Part shown: positions 53,224 to 62,752 of the stretch, piece by piece
Layout of the letters: each line of letters begins with the position of its first letter
Position numbering within the stretch: position 1 is the first letter of the stretch
DNA from: Paraflavitalea sp966211765
GTDB taxonomy: Bacteria; Bacteroidota; Bacteroidia; Chitinophagales; Chitinophagaceae
Assembly (NCBI GenBank): GCA_966211765.1
Contig: CBIHOV010000002.1
Coordinates: forward strand, 310,001-374,000
Reading direction: 5' to 3'
Length of the DNA: 64,000 nucleotides
Translations under genes and position numbers: made by a program
The notes under the pieces: generated by a model
Told to the model about the DNA's origin: nothing
Database searches by the model: none
What the model saw: the letters and a program-made list of their open reading frames with translations, nothing else

Positions 53224-55197
53224 TTATTTATAAGAACGTTGACTTGGCTTGGCCACTTCAAATTCCAACACCTCTTTGTGTAACTCCCATTGGCTATCGG
53301 CTTTGTATTCCCAGGCCGACACGTACTGGAAGTTGTTGTCATCGCGCAGTGCTTCCCCTTCTTCCGTTTGGGATTCTTCGCGGAAGTGACCACCACAACT
53401 TTCCCTGCGGTTGAGGGCATCTTTACACATCAGCTCACCCAGTTCAATAAAATCAGCTACCCGGTTGGCCTTATCCAATTCGGGATTCATTTCATTGATG
53501 CTGCCGGGGATGCGAACATCGCTCCAGAATTCTTTCTTCAGTTGTTGTATTTCTACAATGGCTTCCTGAAGACCTTTTTCATTGCGGGCCATTCCACATT
53601 TCTCCCACATGATCTTGCCGAGGCGTTTATGAAAACTTTCTACTGTTTGCTTTCCTTTAATACCCATCAGCCTTTCGATGCGTGCGCTCACTGCTTTTTC
53701 TGTCTCCACAAAAGCTGCATCGGTTGTAGGGATGGCTTTGGTGCGGATCTCATCGGCCAGGTAATTACCAATGGTATAAGGGAGTACAAAATAGCCATCG
53801 GCCAATCCCTGCATCAGGGCAGAAGCACCGAGGCGGTTAGCGCCGTGATCGCTGAAGTTGGCTTCACCCAGGCAATATAAACCGGGTACTGTCGTCATCA
53901 GTTCATAATCCACCCACAAACCTCCCATGGTATAGTGCACAGCAGGATAAATACGCATGGGTATTTGGTAGGGATTTTCACCGGTAATCTTTTCGTACAT
54001 ATCGAAGAGGTTACCATATTTCTCTTTCACTACGGCTACACCATGCTTACGTACTGTTTCAGCATCGGGATTGTTGATACCGAGTTTGCGGCATTCTATC
54101 TTTCCATAACGATCAATAGCATCTGCATAATCGAGGTATACGGCCTGTTTGGAAGTTCCTACGCCATACCCGGCATCACAACGTTCTTTGGCGGCCCGGG
54201 AAGCTACGTCGCGCGGCACCAGGTTACCAAAGGCGGGGTATCTTCTTTCGAGGTAGTAATCTCTCTCCTCTTCGGGTATTTCATCGGCCCGGCGGCTATC
54301 GCCTTTTTGTTTGGGCACCCAGATACGACCATCATTACGCAAGCTTTCCGACATCAGGGTAAGCTTGGACTGGTGATCACCACTTACAGGTATGCAGGTG
54401 GGGTGGATCTGTGTATAGCAGGGATTACCAAAATAAGCGCCTTTCACGTGGGCTTTCCAGGCAGCGGTAACATTACTGCCCATGGCATTGGTAGAGAGGT
54501 AAAAAACGTTGCCATAACCACCGGTACACAGCAATACTGCGTGACCAAAATGGCGTTGCAGTTCACCGGTTATAAGGTCGCGGGCAATGATACCCCTGGC
54601 CTTGCCATCGATCTTTACAATATCCAGCATTTCATGGCGGGAATATTGTATTACGTTGCCCAAAGCTACCTGACGCTCCAAAGCCTGGTAAGCGCCTATA
54701 AGTAATTGCTGACCGGTTTGACCGGCAGCATAAAAAGTTCTTTGTACCTGTGTACCACCAAAGGAACGGTTGCTGAGCAAACCGCCATATTCACGGGCAA
54801 ATGGAACACCTTGTGCTACGCATTGGTCAATAATGTTGGCACTCACCTCTGCCAGGCGATGTACATTACCTTCACGCGCACGGTAGTCACCTCCTTTTAC
54901 AGTATCATAAAACAAACGGAAAACCGAGTCGCCATCATTCTGATAGTTCTTGGCAGCATTGATACCACCCTGTGCGGCAATGGAGTGGGCCCTGCGGGGA
55001 GAATCCTGGAAGCAAAAAGTTTTTACTTTATAACCCAGTTCACCGAGTGCTGCCGCTGCCGAAGCTCCGGCCAATCCAGTACCTATAATAATGATCTCCA
55101 GGTTACGCTTATTGGCCGGATTCACCAGCTTGCAATGACCTTTATAATCTGTCCACTTGGTTTCTAAAGGACCGGCAGGAATTTTTGAATTCAACAT
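53224..55197 (-). CDS. sdhA: Succinate dehydrogenase/fumarate reductase flavoprotein subunit
   Basis: Catalytic subunit that oxidises succinate. It has 657 residues. FAD site IIGTGLAGASAAAALGELG, covalent-FAD region FQDSPRRAHSIAAQGGINAAKNY, PTCIPVSG near the substrate loop, and HYTMGGLWVDYE plus CLGEANFSDHGANRLGASALMQGLADG in the C-terminal half. Typical of the Bacteroidota type B enzyme with a single cytochrome subunit. Confidence 0.97.
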   Translation of the reverse strand: MLNSKIPAGPLETKWTDYKGHCKLVNPANKRNLEIIIIGTGLAGASAAAALGELGYKVKTFCFQDSPRRAHSIAAQGGINAAKNYQNDGDSVFRLFYDTVKGGDYRAREGNVHRLAEVSANIIDQCVAQGVPFAREYGGLLSNRSFGGTQVQRTFYAAGQTGQQLLIGAYQALERQVALGNVIQYSRHEMLDIVKIDGKARGIIARDLITGELQRHFGHAVLLCTGGYGNVFYLSTNAMGSNVTAAWKAHVKGAYFGNPCYTQIHPTCIPVSGDHQSKLTLMSESLRNDGRIWVPKQKGDSRRADEIPEEERDYYLERRYPAFGNLVPRDVASRAAKERCDAGYGVGTSKQAVYLDYADAIDRYGKIECRKLGINNPDAETVRKHGVAVVKEKYGNLFDMYEKITGENPYQIPMRIYPAVHYTMGGLWVDYELMTTVPGLYCLGEANFSDHGANRLGASALMQGLADGYFVLPYTIGNYLADEIRTKAIPTTDAAFVETEKAVSARIERLMGIKGKQTVESFHKRLGKIMWEKCGMARNEKGLQEAIVEIQQLKKEFWSDVRIPGSINEMNPELDKANRVADFIELGELMCKDALNRRESCGGHFREESQTEEGEALRDDNNFQYVSAWEYKADSQWELHKEVLEFEVAKPSQRSYK

Positions 55198-55223
55198 ATA
55201 ACCAGTTTATGGTTTTTGTTTGT

Positions 55224-55240
55224 CCGGAGTGTTGCTCCGG
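55224..55240. other. Intercistronic hairpin between sdhC and sdhA
   Basis: CCGGAG-TGTTG-CTCCGG, a perfect 6-bp stem in the 63-bp gap. Its T run lies on the plus strand, against the direction of the operon, so it is more likely an mRNA processing or stability site. Confidence 0.45.
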
Positions 55241-55260
55241 AATATTTTTTTTTGATTTGC

Positions 55261-55965
55261 TTAGTTCTGTAAGCCTACCCACTGAAAGTGCATGCTGATA
55301 GGCATCAGGGCGAATACCAGGGGTATCAGGATAGAAAACCCAAGACCAACGACGTTGATCAGGATCAGGTAACGCTTGTTGTATACACCCAGGGTCCTGA
55401 AAGCACTCTGGAAACCATGCGCCAGGTGATAGGCCAGGGAAATACATCCCAATACATATAAGGCCACTATGAAAGGGTTCTCAAATACCAGGGCCATTTT
55501 ACCGAACAGGTCATGGTGTTCAGGATTATAGGAGGCTTCGGGCAAACCCGTAATACGGGAAGGCACCCAGAAATGAGAAATGTGCATGATCAGGAACAAC
55601 AGTAATAAGGTGCCCAGCAAGCCCATAGAGCGGCTGTACCATTTGCTGCCTTTGTTGCCCATCGTCTTTTGATAGCCTATGCCACGGCGGCTGCGATTCT
55701 GGATCTCCACCATAAAGCCCTGTACTACGTGCAGGATGATAAATGCAAAGAGACCAATCTCAGCGGCACGGATCACCCAGCTTGAACCCATAAAATGAGC
55801 TGCCCGGTTAAACATTTCGCCATCATCAGTGGGATCGAACAGGTCGGCAAAAATGCAGGCGTTGATCCCTGCATGCACCACCAGGAAGGTGATCAGAAAA
55901 ATACCCGTTAAACTCATTACCAGTTTTTTACCTATCGAAGACGTAAAGAAGGCGGACCATTTCAT
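55261..55965 (-). CDS. sdhC: Succinate dehydrogenase cytochrome b subunit
   Basis: Membrane anchor of complex II, 234 residues, five helices, of the b558 type: SIGKKLVMSLTGIFLITFLVVHAGINAC (first helix with heme His), FIILHVVQGFMVEIQN, LFLIMHISHFWV, CISLAYHLAHGFQSAFRTLG (heme His pair). First gene of the operon, with an exact -7 box about 90 bases upstream. Confidence 0.95.
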   Translation of the reverse strand: MKWSAFFTSSIGKKLVMSLTGIFLITFLVVHAGINACIFADLFDPTDDGEMFNRAAHFMGSSWVIRAAEIGLFAFIILHVVQGFMVEIQNRSRRGIGYQKTMGNKGSKWYSRSMGLLGTLLLLFLIMHISHFWVPSRITGLPEASYNPEHHDLFGKMALVFENPFIVALYVLGCISLAYHLAHGFQSAFRTLGVYNKRYLILINVVGLGFSILIPLVFALMPISMHFQWVGLQN

Positions 55966-56053
55966 TGGTTAGTATTTATGATTCTTGGCAAGTCCCAGGA
56001 TGAGCTAATGAATTCATCATGAGGTAAATTGATCTATTCAACTGATTTCGACG

Positions 56054-56061
56054 CAAAAATA
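56054..56061 (-). promoter_or_regulatory. -7 element TATTTTTG of the sdh operon
   Basis: Exact TAnnTTTG on the minus strand in the 345-bp divergent gap before accD. Nothing else in the gap (55966-56310) is recognised, except a near box TATCTTAG before accD. Confidence 0.55.
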
Positions 56062-56310
56062 ACGCAGCAAGGTGAAATATCATATTTCGGTAAAAAATTT
56101 CCTGATATATATACAATTCTTTGCAACATTTCGTTATACCATGTGATGCTTACACAATTGTTGGAAGAGCGTAATATATAATACTGCTATTATGACACTC
56201 GGGGCGGACGCTGTTCACCTCACTAATTTTATCAATTCCCGATTCACTTTATATTGTACTTCTTGCACTTATTCTAAAATTCCTATCTTAGCCCCCTTAA
56301 AATCGACCTA

Positions 56311-57222
56311 ATGAAGCAAGATGAGGATTTTGAGGCCAATCTGGCAGGGGAAGAAGGACAAAGTGAAGAGACGAAGAGCAGTTGGTTCAAAAGGATCAAG
56401 AAGGGGATTCTGACCAGTACCGCCGAAAAAAAAGAAACACCTGAAGGACTCTGGAGCAAATGCCCGGAATGCGGTTATATATGTACCGTAACGGAGCTCC
56501 GGGAGAATATTTTTGTTTGCCCCAAATGCAATTACCATCACCGTATTGGCAGTTCGGAGTATTTCGACATTATTTTCGATGAAGACCAGTATGAAATACT
56601 GTATGAGAACATCCGTTCCAAAGATTTCCTGCACTTTACCGATCTGAAGTCATACGACAAACGTTTGCAGGAAACCTGGGCCAAAACCGATATTACCGAT
56701 TCCATCCGTGTGGCCAGGGGTACCGTCAAGTCGCAGGACCTGGTGATCGGCTGTATGGATTTTGAGTTCATCGGCGGTTCCCTTGGCAGTGTAATGGGTG
56801 AACGTATTGCCCGGGCAGCCGACCTTTGCCTGGAGCACCGCATCCCGTTGATGATCATTTGTAAATCGGGTGGCGCGCGGATGATGGAAAGCGCTTTTTC
56901 GTTGATGCAACTGGCCAAGGTATCGGGTAAGCTATCGCAACTTACGGATGCCGGCATTCCTTATATCTCTTTACTGACCGACCCTTCATTCGGAGGTATT
57001 TCTGCCTCTTTTGGTATGCTGGGCGATCTGAATATTGCGGAACCGGGCGCTCTGATAGGGTTTGCCGGTCCCCGGGTAATCAAGGAAACCATTAAAAAGG
57101 ACTTGCCGGAAGGCTTCCAGCGCAGTGAATTCCTGCTGGAACATGGATTCCTCGATTTCATTGTGCACCGTAAGGAACTAAAAGATAAATTGGCTACTGT
57201 ACTTTCATTGTTCAAAAACTAA
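56311..57222 (+). CDS. accD: Acetyl-CoA carboxylase carboxyltransferase subunit beta
   Basis: First committed step of fatty acid synthesis. It has 303 residues: an acidic start, a zinc ribbon C51-x2-C54 and C70-x2-C73 (WSKCPECGYIC...VCPKCNYHH), then the crotonase fold with FIGGSLGSVMGERIARAADL, ICKSGGARMMESAFSLMQLAK and PSFGGISASFGMLGD. accA lies elsewhere. Confidence 0.97.
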   Translation: MKQDEDFEANLAGEEGQSEETKSSWFKRIKKGILTSTAEKKETPEGLWSKCPECGYICTVTELRENIFVCPKCNYHHRIGSSEYFDIIFDEDQYEILYENIRSKDFLHFTDLKSYDKRLQETWAKTDITDSIRVARGTVKSQDLVIGCMDFEFIGGSLGSVMGERIARAADLCLEHRIPLMIICKSGGARMMESAFSLMQLAKVSGKLSQLTDAGIPYISLLTDPSFGGISASFGMLGDLNIAEPGALIGFAGPRVIKETIKKDLPEGFQRSEFLLEHGFLDFIVHRKELKDKLATVLSLFKN

Positions 57223-57226
57223 GAAA

Positions 57227-57308
57227 AGAATACAGAATATAGAAGACAGCATACAGAAGCCTGCATCGCAACATGCTGTATGCTGTCTTCTGTCTCCTAA
57301 ATTCTTGT
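57227..57308. repeat. 7-bp array with inverted second arm (AGAANNC family)
   Basis: Left units AGAATAC, AGAATAT, AGAAGAC, AGCATAC, AGAAGCC; a 12-base centre; right units TGCTGTA, TGCTGTC, TTCTGTC, TCCTAAA, TTCTTGT. The 16 bases AGAAGACAGCATACAG (57241-57256) pair perfectly with 57276-57291. The array starts five bases after the accD stop and runs up to nine bases before the smpB ATG. No T tract follows the stem. Confidence 0.88.
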
Positions 57309-57317
57309 TTTTCCCCC

Positions 57318-57752
57318 ATGTCAATCAGCAACAAATCGGCCTATCATGAGTTTTTCATCGAAGACAAATACGATGCAGGACTTGTATTGATGGGAACCGA
57401 AGTCAAATCACTCCGGGCCGGCCGGGCTAGTTTCAATGATAGCTACTGCTATTTTCAGAAAGGGGAATTGTGGATCAAAAGCCTCCACATTGCAGAATAT
57501 TCTCATGGAATAGGCAATAACCATAACCCTGTACGCGAAAGAAAGCTGCTGCTGCAGAAGAAGGAATTGCGCAAAATTGAGACCAAGGTCAAAGAAAAAG
57601 GATATACCATTGTACCCCTGAAGATCTTCTTCAATGAAGGTGGACTGGCTAAAATGGAAATTGGCCTGGGTAAAGGTAAAAAACTGTACGATAAGCGTGA
57701 GACCATCAAGCAACGGGACAATGACCGTGAGCTGAAACGGTATACCAAATAG
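57318..57752 (+). CDS. smpB: SsrA-binding protein SmpB
   Basis: Binds tmRNA in ribosome rescue. The ATG at 57318 gives 144 residues starting SISNKSAYHEFFIEDKYDAGLVLMGTEVKSLRAGRASF, the SmpB signature; a frame from 57273 runs through the repeat array and is not likely used. Other marks: HNPVRERKLLLQKKEL and the basic tail GKKLYDKRETIKQRDNDRELKR. The tmRNA gene is not in the window. Confidence 0.97.
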   Translation: MSISNKSAYHEFFIEDKYDAGLVLMGTEVKSLRAGRASFNDSYCYFQKGELWIKSLHIAEYSHGIGNNHNPVRERKLLLQKKELRKIETKVKEKGYTIVPLKIFFNEGGLAKMEIGLGKGKKLYDKRETIKQRDNDRELKRYTK

Positions 57753-57818
57753 GAGAAACGAGGCCCCGGAACTCCCCTCTTCCGTTTCTGGCTTGATTTT
57801 TTCTCCTTAATTTCACGT

Positions 57819-58802
57819 ATGCTGAAAAAAACACTCCTCCTGTTATCGCTTTTTGCAGCCCACCAGGTGGGTGCTCAAACAGTAACCGGCGCCTGGTTTG
57901 GCAGAGCCGATGTAGTGGATCAGGGCAATCAGAATAACTATTTAACAGAATTTATCCTGAAACAAAAAGGCGATGAGGTAGAAGGTATTTTCGGTTATTA
58001 CTTCAAGGATAGTTACCAAAGTTTTTTTGTGCGGGGCACTTACAATAAGACCACCCGGGAAGTGTTGATTCCTAACTTATCCATGTTCCATTTCAGCTCC
58101 TCTACCCGCGGCGGTATTGAATGCCCCATGAGCTTCTATGGCAAACTGATGGTGAGCCAGGCCAAGAGTACCCTAAGCGGTTCCTTTCTGACAGAACCAA
58201 AATATAAATATACCTGCCCTGAATTGCGCACCAGTTTTACATTAGACATTGAGCAAAACCAGGATGCCCTGTTGACCAATGTAAGCACCGGCCGTAAGTT
58301 CTGGTCGCCTCAACAGGAAGATGTGATCGTTTCCAATTCCAATACTGCAGACAGCAAGCCAGTAGCTGCTACGGCTGTAATTACGCCTGACTCACTTGTT
58401 TTGCAACCTGCTAAATTAGAAGAGGCGGTAAGCAACAAGCTGGTCACGAAATTCGAAGGCAGGAAGAACATTTATATGCAGGACCTGGAAATAGAAAGCG
58501 ATTCCATACGGATAAGTTTTTACGATAATGGAGATATTGATGGCGATACGATAAGTGTATTACTGAACAAAACACCGATCATCGTAAAGCAGGAACTGAG
58601 CTCAAGGGCGCTGACCATCTATATAGCGCTGGATGATAAAAGGCCGGTGAGTGAAATTGGGATGTTTGCAGATAACTTAGGTAAGTACCCGCCCAACACA
58701 GCCCTTATGGTAGTGACAGACGGTGTTCACCGGTATGACATGTACCTTTCCAGCAGCCTCACGCAAAATGCATTGGTACGATTGCGTAAAAAGAAAAAAT
58801 AG
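57819..58802 (+). CDS. Secreted protein of unknown function
   Basis: A 327-residue exported protein: signal peptide (LKKTLLLLSLFAAHQVGAQ), an N-terminal beta domain (VTGAWFGRADVVDQGNQNNYLTEFILKQKGDEVEGIFGYYF) and a C-terminal beta domain (about 225-327: DSIRISFYDNGDIDGDTISVLLNKTPIIVKQELSS; NTALMVVTDGVHRYDMYLSSSLTQNALVRL). The DNGDIDGDTISV segment recalls calcium-binding loops. No named family is recognised. It shares a two-way terminator with parC. Confidence 0.75.
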   Translation: MLKKTLLLLSLFAAHQVGAQTVTGAWFGRADVVDQGNQNNYLTEFILKQKGDEVEGIFGYYFKDSYQSFFVRGTYNKTTREVLIPNLSMFHFSSSTRGGIECPMSFYGKLMVSQAKSTLSGSFLTEPKYKYTCPELRTSFTLDIEQNQDALLTNVSTGRKFWSPQQEDVIVSNSNTADSKPVAATAVITPDSLVLQPAKLEEAVSNKLVTKFEGRKNIYMQDLEIESDSIRISFYDNGDIDGDTISVLLNKTPIIVKQELSSRALTIYIALDDKRPVSEIGMFADNLGKYPPNTALMVVTDGVHRYDMYLSSSLTQNALVRLRKKKK

Positions 58803-58816
58803 TCAATAGCTTACAT

Positions 58817-58853
58817 AAAAAAAGGGGCTCACTTGAAAGTGAGCCCCTTTTTT
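58817..58853. terminator. Bidirectional rho-independent terminator
   Basis: A perfect 10-bp stem (58824-58833 with 58838-58847), loop TGAA, A run before and T run after, between two convergent genes. Confidence 0.95.
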
Positions 58854-58860
58854 AGCTTAT

Positions 58861-61383
58861 TTAAAACAATTCAGGCTGATCAGTTTCCGTTTCCTTGATC
58901 TCCTTCATTGCCCATTCAAACTCAGTGCTCTTGGTAAAGTCGGCCAGTTTATTGCCTACCGCTTTCCAGCCCATCACTTCCACAAAGCCATGGATCTTGA
59001 TCTTCTGGGTACGTGCCTGTGTACCACGACCAGACTTGATCAACACAATGGGTTCGGGGTGGGTAGTAACAGAATCCAGGTAGTTGCCATCCCCTTCCTT
59101 GATAAACATAAACTTGTTGTTCAGCGTAGTGGTCTCAATTTTGAACCGCTTAATATTGAACTGTTGTTTATCATTATCCAGGTAAATGGCGGTCACAATT
59201 TTCCCGGGATTGAACTTCTCGATCTCTACCACCTGCTCCACATCAAACTTCTTGGTCAGTTCCTGATCGGTGATCTGATAGGTACCATCAGAATACATCA
59301 CCAACAACCGGTCTTCGGGTTGGAAGGTACCCAGGTATTCACCTTTGGTCTCGGTGGTCAACCGGCCAAACTGGTCATCAAACCAAAGCTTACGGCCACC
59401 CAATGTAGAACGTCCGGCCTCTTTGAACTTAACGCTCTTGATAGGATATTTCGTCACCTGGTTGCCCATGCTCGTGCGGTTCTTGATCTCCAGTTCTTCG
59501 AAAGCGAAGTCGAATTCTTTATTCCGGGCAGAACTGTTGGGATTGAGCACAATTTTCACGATCTCTGCTTCGCCATTGGGATTGGCAGAGAAGTAATGCA
59601 CCTTGCTTTTTTCATCTCCCTTGGTAAGATCATACTCTTTATCACGTGTAATACCGGTTACATTGAATCGCTTGGCGAAGCTGATGCCCGACTTACTATC
59701 TCCATAGATCATATTGTAGGTAGTACGCTCGTCATTCTTCTGGAACAAGGCCACATGGATGATATCTTTTCCAATGAAGGCCTTATCAGACACCTTCACG
59801 ATCTTCATTTTACCGGTTTTGGTAAAGGCAATGATATCATCGAGTGCTGAACAGTCGGCAATAAACTCATCCTTCTTTAAGCTGGTGCCAATAAAGCCAT
59901 CAGCCCGGTTCACATATATCTTAATATTGGCTATGGCTACCTGTTTGGCCTGAATGGCTTCAAACAATTTAACCTCCGTTTTACGTTCCCTGCCCTTACC
60001 GTATTTGCTCTGGAGGTTCTCATACCAGGCCACGGTAAAATCAACCAGGTTATTCAGGTCATGTTTTACCTGCTTCATCTCCTTCTCCAGCCCCTTGATC
60101 TGATCGTTCAGCTCATCAATATCCAGCTTATAGATACGACGCACGGGCTTTTCGGTCAGCTTTACAATGTCTTCGCGGGTAATATCGCGCTTCAGTAGCT
60201 TTCTAAATGGTTCGAATGCCTTGGCGATCGCCAGCAATACCTTATCCCAGGTCTCATGTTTCTTTTCCAGTTCCTTATAGATCTTTTCTTCGAAGAAGAT
60301 CTTTTCCAGTGAGGTATAATGCCATTTTTCCATCAGCTCACCCAGCTTGATCTCCAGCTCACGTTTCAGCAGGTCCTTGGTCTTATCTACAGACAGGCGG
60401 AGGAGTTCATATACACTCAGGAACTGTGGTTTGTGGTCTACGATCACACAGGCATTGGGTGAAATGCTTACTTCACAATCGGTGAAGGCATACAGGGCAT
60501 CAATGGTAATATCCGGTGAAATACCGGGCGCCAGGTCTACCTGTACTTCTACTTCAGCGGCTGTATTATCGGTAACTTTTTTGATCTTGATCTTTCCCTG
60601 GTCGTTGGCCTTTACGATGGAGTCCATCAACTGAGCCGTGGTCACCCCATAAGGAACATCCCTGATCACCAGGGTCTTTTTATCCAATTCCTCAATATGG
60701 GCGCGCACCCTTACTTTTCCTCCGCGTTTGCCTTCATTATAATTCGTGGCATCCATCATACCGCCGGTTTGGAAATCGGGTATCAATTCAAACTTCTTTC
60801 CACGCAGGTATTTAATGGCCGCTTCTATCAGTTCTATGAAATTATGTGGTAATATTTTGGTAGCCAGTCCCACCGCAATACCCTCGGCACCCTGTGCCAG
60901 CAATAAGGGAAATTTCATGGGCAAAGTTACCGGCTCATTCTTACGGCCATCATAGCTCAATGCCCAATCGGTGGTCTTGGCATTGAAGGCTACGTCCAGG
61001 GCAAATTTGCTAAGGCGTGCTTCAATATACCGGGCTGCTGCCGCATCGTCACCGGTGCGCACATCACCCCAGTTACCCTGTGTATCGATCATCAGGTCTT
61101 TCTGTCCCATATTCACCAGGGCATCTCCGATACTGGCATCACCATGGGGATGGTATTGCATGGCCTGTCCAATGATATTGGCCACCTTATTGTATCGGCC
61201 ATCGTCCATTTCTTTCATGGCGTGCAGGATACGCCGTTGTACGGGTTTCAACCCATCTTCTACCGCAGGTACCGCTCTTTCCAGGATTACATAGGATGCG
61301 TAGTCCAGGAACCAGGTTTTGTATTGGCCGGTTAACCCGGTGTCAAGATTAAATGCCTGTTCGTTTATTTTTGATTTTGCCAT
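58861..61383 (-). CDS. parC: DNA topoisomerase IV/gyrase subunit A
   Basis: Type IIA topoisomerase DNA-cutting subunit. It has 840 residues. N-terminal winged-helix part DGLKPVQRRILHAM (44-57), HPHGDASIGDAL (78-89) and catalytic Tyr119 in AAAARYIEARLS. A coiled coil covers about 400-450. The C-terminal part resembles a ParC-type propeller with no clear GyrA box, so parC is preferred. Position 83 (E. coli GyrA numbering) is Ala, not Ser, followed by Ser. It starts nine bases after the serine hydrolase stop. Confidence 0.92.
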   Translation of the reverse strand: MAKSKINEQAFNLDTGLTGQYKTWFLDYASYVILERAVPAVEDGLKPVQRRILHAMKEMDDGRYNKVANIIGQAMQYHPHGDASIGDALVNMGQKDLMIDTQGNWGDVRTGDDAAAARYIEARLSKFALDVAFNAKTTDWALSYDGRKNEPVTLPMKFPLLLAQGAEGIAVGLATKILPHNFIELIEAAIKYLRGKKFELIPDFQTGGMMDATNYNEGKRGGKVRVRAHIEELDKKTLVIRDVPYGVTTAQLMDSIVKANDQGKIKIKKVTDNTAAEVEVQVDLAPGISPDITIDALYAFTDCEVSISPNACVIVDHKPQFLSVYELLRLSVDKTKDLLKRELEIKLGELMEKWHYTSLEKIFFEEKIYKELEKKHETWDKVLLAIAKAFEPFRKLLKRDITREDIVKLTEKPVRRIYKLDIDELNDQIKGLEKEMKQVKHDLNNLVDFTVAWYENLQSKYGKGRERKTEVKLFEAIQAKQVAIANIKIYVNRADGFIGTSLKKDEFIADCSALDDIIAFTKTGKMKIVKVSDKAFIGKDIIHVALFQKNDERTTYNMIYGDSKSGISFAKRFNVTGITRDKEYDLTKGDEKSKVHYFSANPNGEAEIVKIVLNPNSSARNKEFDFAFEELEIKNRTSMGNQVTKYPIKSVKFKEAGRSTLGGRKLWFDDQFGRLTTETKGEYLGTFQPEDRLLVMYSDGTYQITDQELTKKFDVEQVVEIEKFNPGKIVTAIYLDNDKQQFNIKRFKIETTTLNNKFMFIKEGDGNYLDSVTTHPEPIVLIKSGRGTQARTQKIKIHGFVEVMGWKAVGNKLADFTKSTEFEWAMKEIKETETDQPELF

Positions 61384-61392
61384 AGATCAATG

Positions 61393-62745
61393 TTATTTTA
61401 TTCTTTTAGCCTGCATCGTTGCACCCTGTTTCCAGGTGATGGAATTCACTTTTCCATCGGCATCCTTTACAAACTCGCAAGTGGCATCCACCACTTTCAA
61501 AAAGAACTTATTCTCTGTTTCGGCGTACATGTCAAACTCCGGTTGTCCCGTCACCAGTCCCTTCAATGCTCCATTTTCTACACGTACAGTAAGGGTCAAT
61601 CCGGGCTTCAATTCATATTCGCCTGCATATTGTTGTAAAATGGCGCTGTCTACTTTAATAGCCACTTTCTCTTTAGGCACTTCGTAAGGGCGATTGTACA
61701 AAATAGCCAATATACTTTCGTTGATGGCTTCGAGGGCGCCGGTATTCATATTGGACAAGAGCACCACACATACATCATCGGCCGGTATACGCGCAAAATT
61801 GGTATTGAAACCAAAGATCCCGCCGCCGTGCTGTACGATCTTCTTACCAAACACCGTATCTATTGTCCATCCATAACCATACTTATGCATATACGGGGTG
61901 TAGGCTTTTTCCAGGGATGCCGGCTTCAGGACAGTATTTTTCAGCAACCCCTTGTGCCATTCCCACAGGTCATTCACAGTTGAATAGATGGACCCTGCCG
62001 CATAGGAAACAGAAGAATCCACAATACCTGCCTGCACCTTCATCTTTTCTTTATAGACCGTATAACCGGTGGCTTTATTGGCATCGGCCAGGTGCGTAAA
62101 ATCAAATCCGCTGTGCGTCATGCCCAATGGCTTGAAAATACGTTCCCGCACTACTTGTTCATAAGGCTGACCGGTTACTTTTTCAATGATATAACCCAGT
62201 AGCATATAACCGGAATTGCTATAGTTCCACTGGGTACCTGGCCTGAAATCCAGCTGCCTGTCTTTAAACAAGGCGATGATCTTTTCGGGTGTAGCTGGTT
62301 TAACAGCCTCCGTCATCATGAACTTACCATCATTGGTATAATTGAATATGCCTGATGTATGGGTCAACAGGTTTTCAATGGTGATCGTATCGGCCCCCGG
62401 GAGTTCCGGAAAGTATTTGCCCAGTTTATCCTGCACCGACAATTTCTTCTGCTCCTGCAGCTGCAGGATGACGGTTGCTGTAAACTGTTTGGTGACAGAC
62501 CCCAGCTGGTACATGGTGTTTACATCGTTCCAGGTGCTGTCTTTCACATTTTTAAACCCGAATCCTTTACTGAATACCACCTGACCTTTATTAATGACCA
62601 GTACTGTTCCGTTGAACTTGTATTGGCGGGCATAGGCAGTGACCAGTTCATTGATCCGGTCGGCATCGGTTTGGGCGGAGGCTGTATGGCTGCTGCATGC
62701 AAACTGCAGTATCACCACCACGATCAGCCATAGTTTCTGTCTCAT
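61393..62745 (-). CDS. Serine hydrolase (class C beta-lactamase/PBP-like)
   Basis: A 450-residue exported protein: signal peptide with possible lipobox (LQFACSS), S83-V-T-K86 (nucleophile motif), Y175-S-N177 and H306-G-G308 (third motif), so all three catalytic motifs are present. A C-terminal beta domain (about 355-450, VDSAILQQYAGEYELKPG) follows, like other esterase or D-aminopeptidase-like members. Seven bases after DUF1835 and nine before parC, in one operon. Confidence 0.93.
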   Translation of the reverse strand: MRQKLWLIVVVILQFACSSHTASAQTDADRINELVTAYARQYKFNGTVLVINKGQVVFSKGFGFKNVKDSTWNDVNTMYQLGSVTKQFTATVILQLQEQKKLSVQDKLGKYFPELPGADTITIENLLTHTSGIFNYTNDGKFMMTEAVKPATPEKIIALFKDRQLDFRPGTQWNYSNSGYMLLGYIIEKVTGQPYEQVVRERIFKPLGMTHSGFDFTHLADANKATGYTVYKEKMKVQAGIVDSSVSYAAGSIYSTVNDLWEWHKGLLKNTVLKPASLEKAYTPYMHKYGYGWTIDTVFGKKIVQHGGGIFGFNTNFARIPADDVCVVLLSNMNTGALEAINESILAILYNRPYEVPKEKVAIKVDSAILQQYAGEYELKPGLTLTVRVENGALKGLVTGQPEFDMYAETENKFFLKVVDATCEFVKDADGKVNSITWKQGATMQAKRIK

Positions 62746-62752
62746 GATATGC

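Noticed and set aside
53935..54705. A 256-codon plus-strand frame
   Set aside because: It is antisense to sdhA, a well supported gene.
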